Below are positions 37,129-37,129 of a DNA stretch of 37,129 nucleotides, piece by piece. The position numbers were made by a program, and so were the translations under genes. Each line of letters starts with the position of its first letter. Position 1 is the stretch's first letter. The notes under the pieces are model-generated. The model was not told the origin of the DNA, searched no databases, and was given only the letters and a program-made list of their open reading frames with translations. This DNA is from Amphimedon queenslandica (lineage: Eukaryota > Porifera > Demospongiae > Haplosclerida > Niphatidae). The stretch spans positions 138,924 to 176,052 of the forward strand of contig NW_003546391.1 of assembly GCF_000090795.2 (NCBI RefSeq), in the 5' to 3' direction.

Positions 37129-37129
37129 G

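Overview
This is nuclear DNA from an animal, most likely a demosponge; Amphimedon queenslandica or a close relative is the best guess. Genes are intron-rich with GT-AG junctions and are packed tightly. Many introns are only 38-60 nt. The DNA is AT-rich and full of ATT/TAA and CT microsatellites. The gene set is typically metazoan: lysosomal beta-glucuronidase, XRCC2, AMP deaminase, TM2D3, GRAMD1/Aster and GPR157-like genes. One secreted cysteine-rich protein is of a type common in sponges and cnidarians. Species assignment is inference. The exon models below were built by eye from splice sites, reading phase and family similarity. For every multi-exon gene the summed exon lengths keep one open frame.

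Left third (1-8.8 kb). The end of an alpha-kinase gene meets a small unknown minus-strand gene. Next come two tandem beta-glucuronidase genes of 12 coding exons each, with identical lengths for internal exons 2-11 and only 94 bp between them. A TLCD5/TMEM136-like membrane protein (minus) and XRCC2 (plus) start head-to-head 199 bp apart.

Middle (8.8-23.6 kb). A 19-exon AMP deaminase gene (minus) and an 18-exon gene (plus) diverge from one 370-bp gap. The plus gene looks like the dynein axonemal assembly factor DNAAF8 (DAAP1). It carries a very long C-terminal half that reads as a chain of degenerate nucleoside-diphosphate-kinase-like modules. A complete intronless gene for a secreted protein lies inside one of its introns.

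Right third (23.6-37.1 kb). TM2D3 (minus) and GRAMD1 (plus) diverge 128 bp apart. An intronless NmrA-like NAD(P)-binding oxidoreductase follows. A GPR157-like receptor (minus) has a 3' end that overlaps that of the oxidoreductase. The window ends inside a multi-pass membrane protein gene (minus).

Four introns carry blocks of one tandem repeat with a unit of about 186 bp and a 20-bp palindromic core, in both orientations; one block has perfect 12-bp terminal inverted repeats. There is no operon in the bacterial sense. The recurring design is head-to-head gene pairs with very short shared promoters and tail-to-tail pairs with overlapping 3' ends. No RNA gene, CRISPR array or viral gene was seen.
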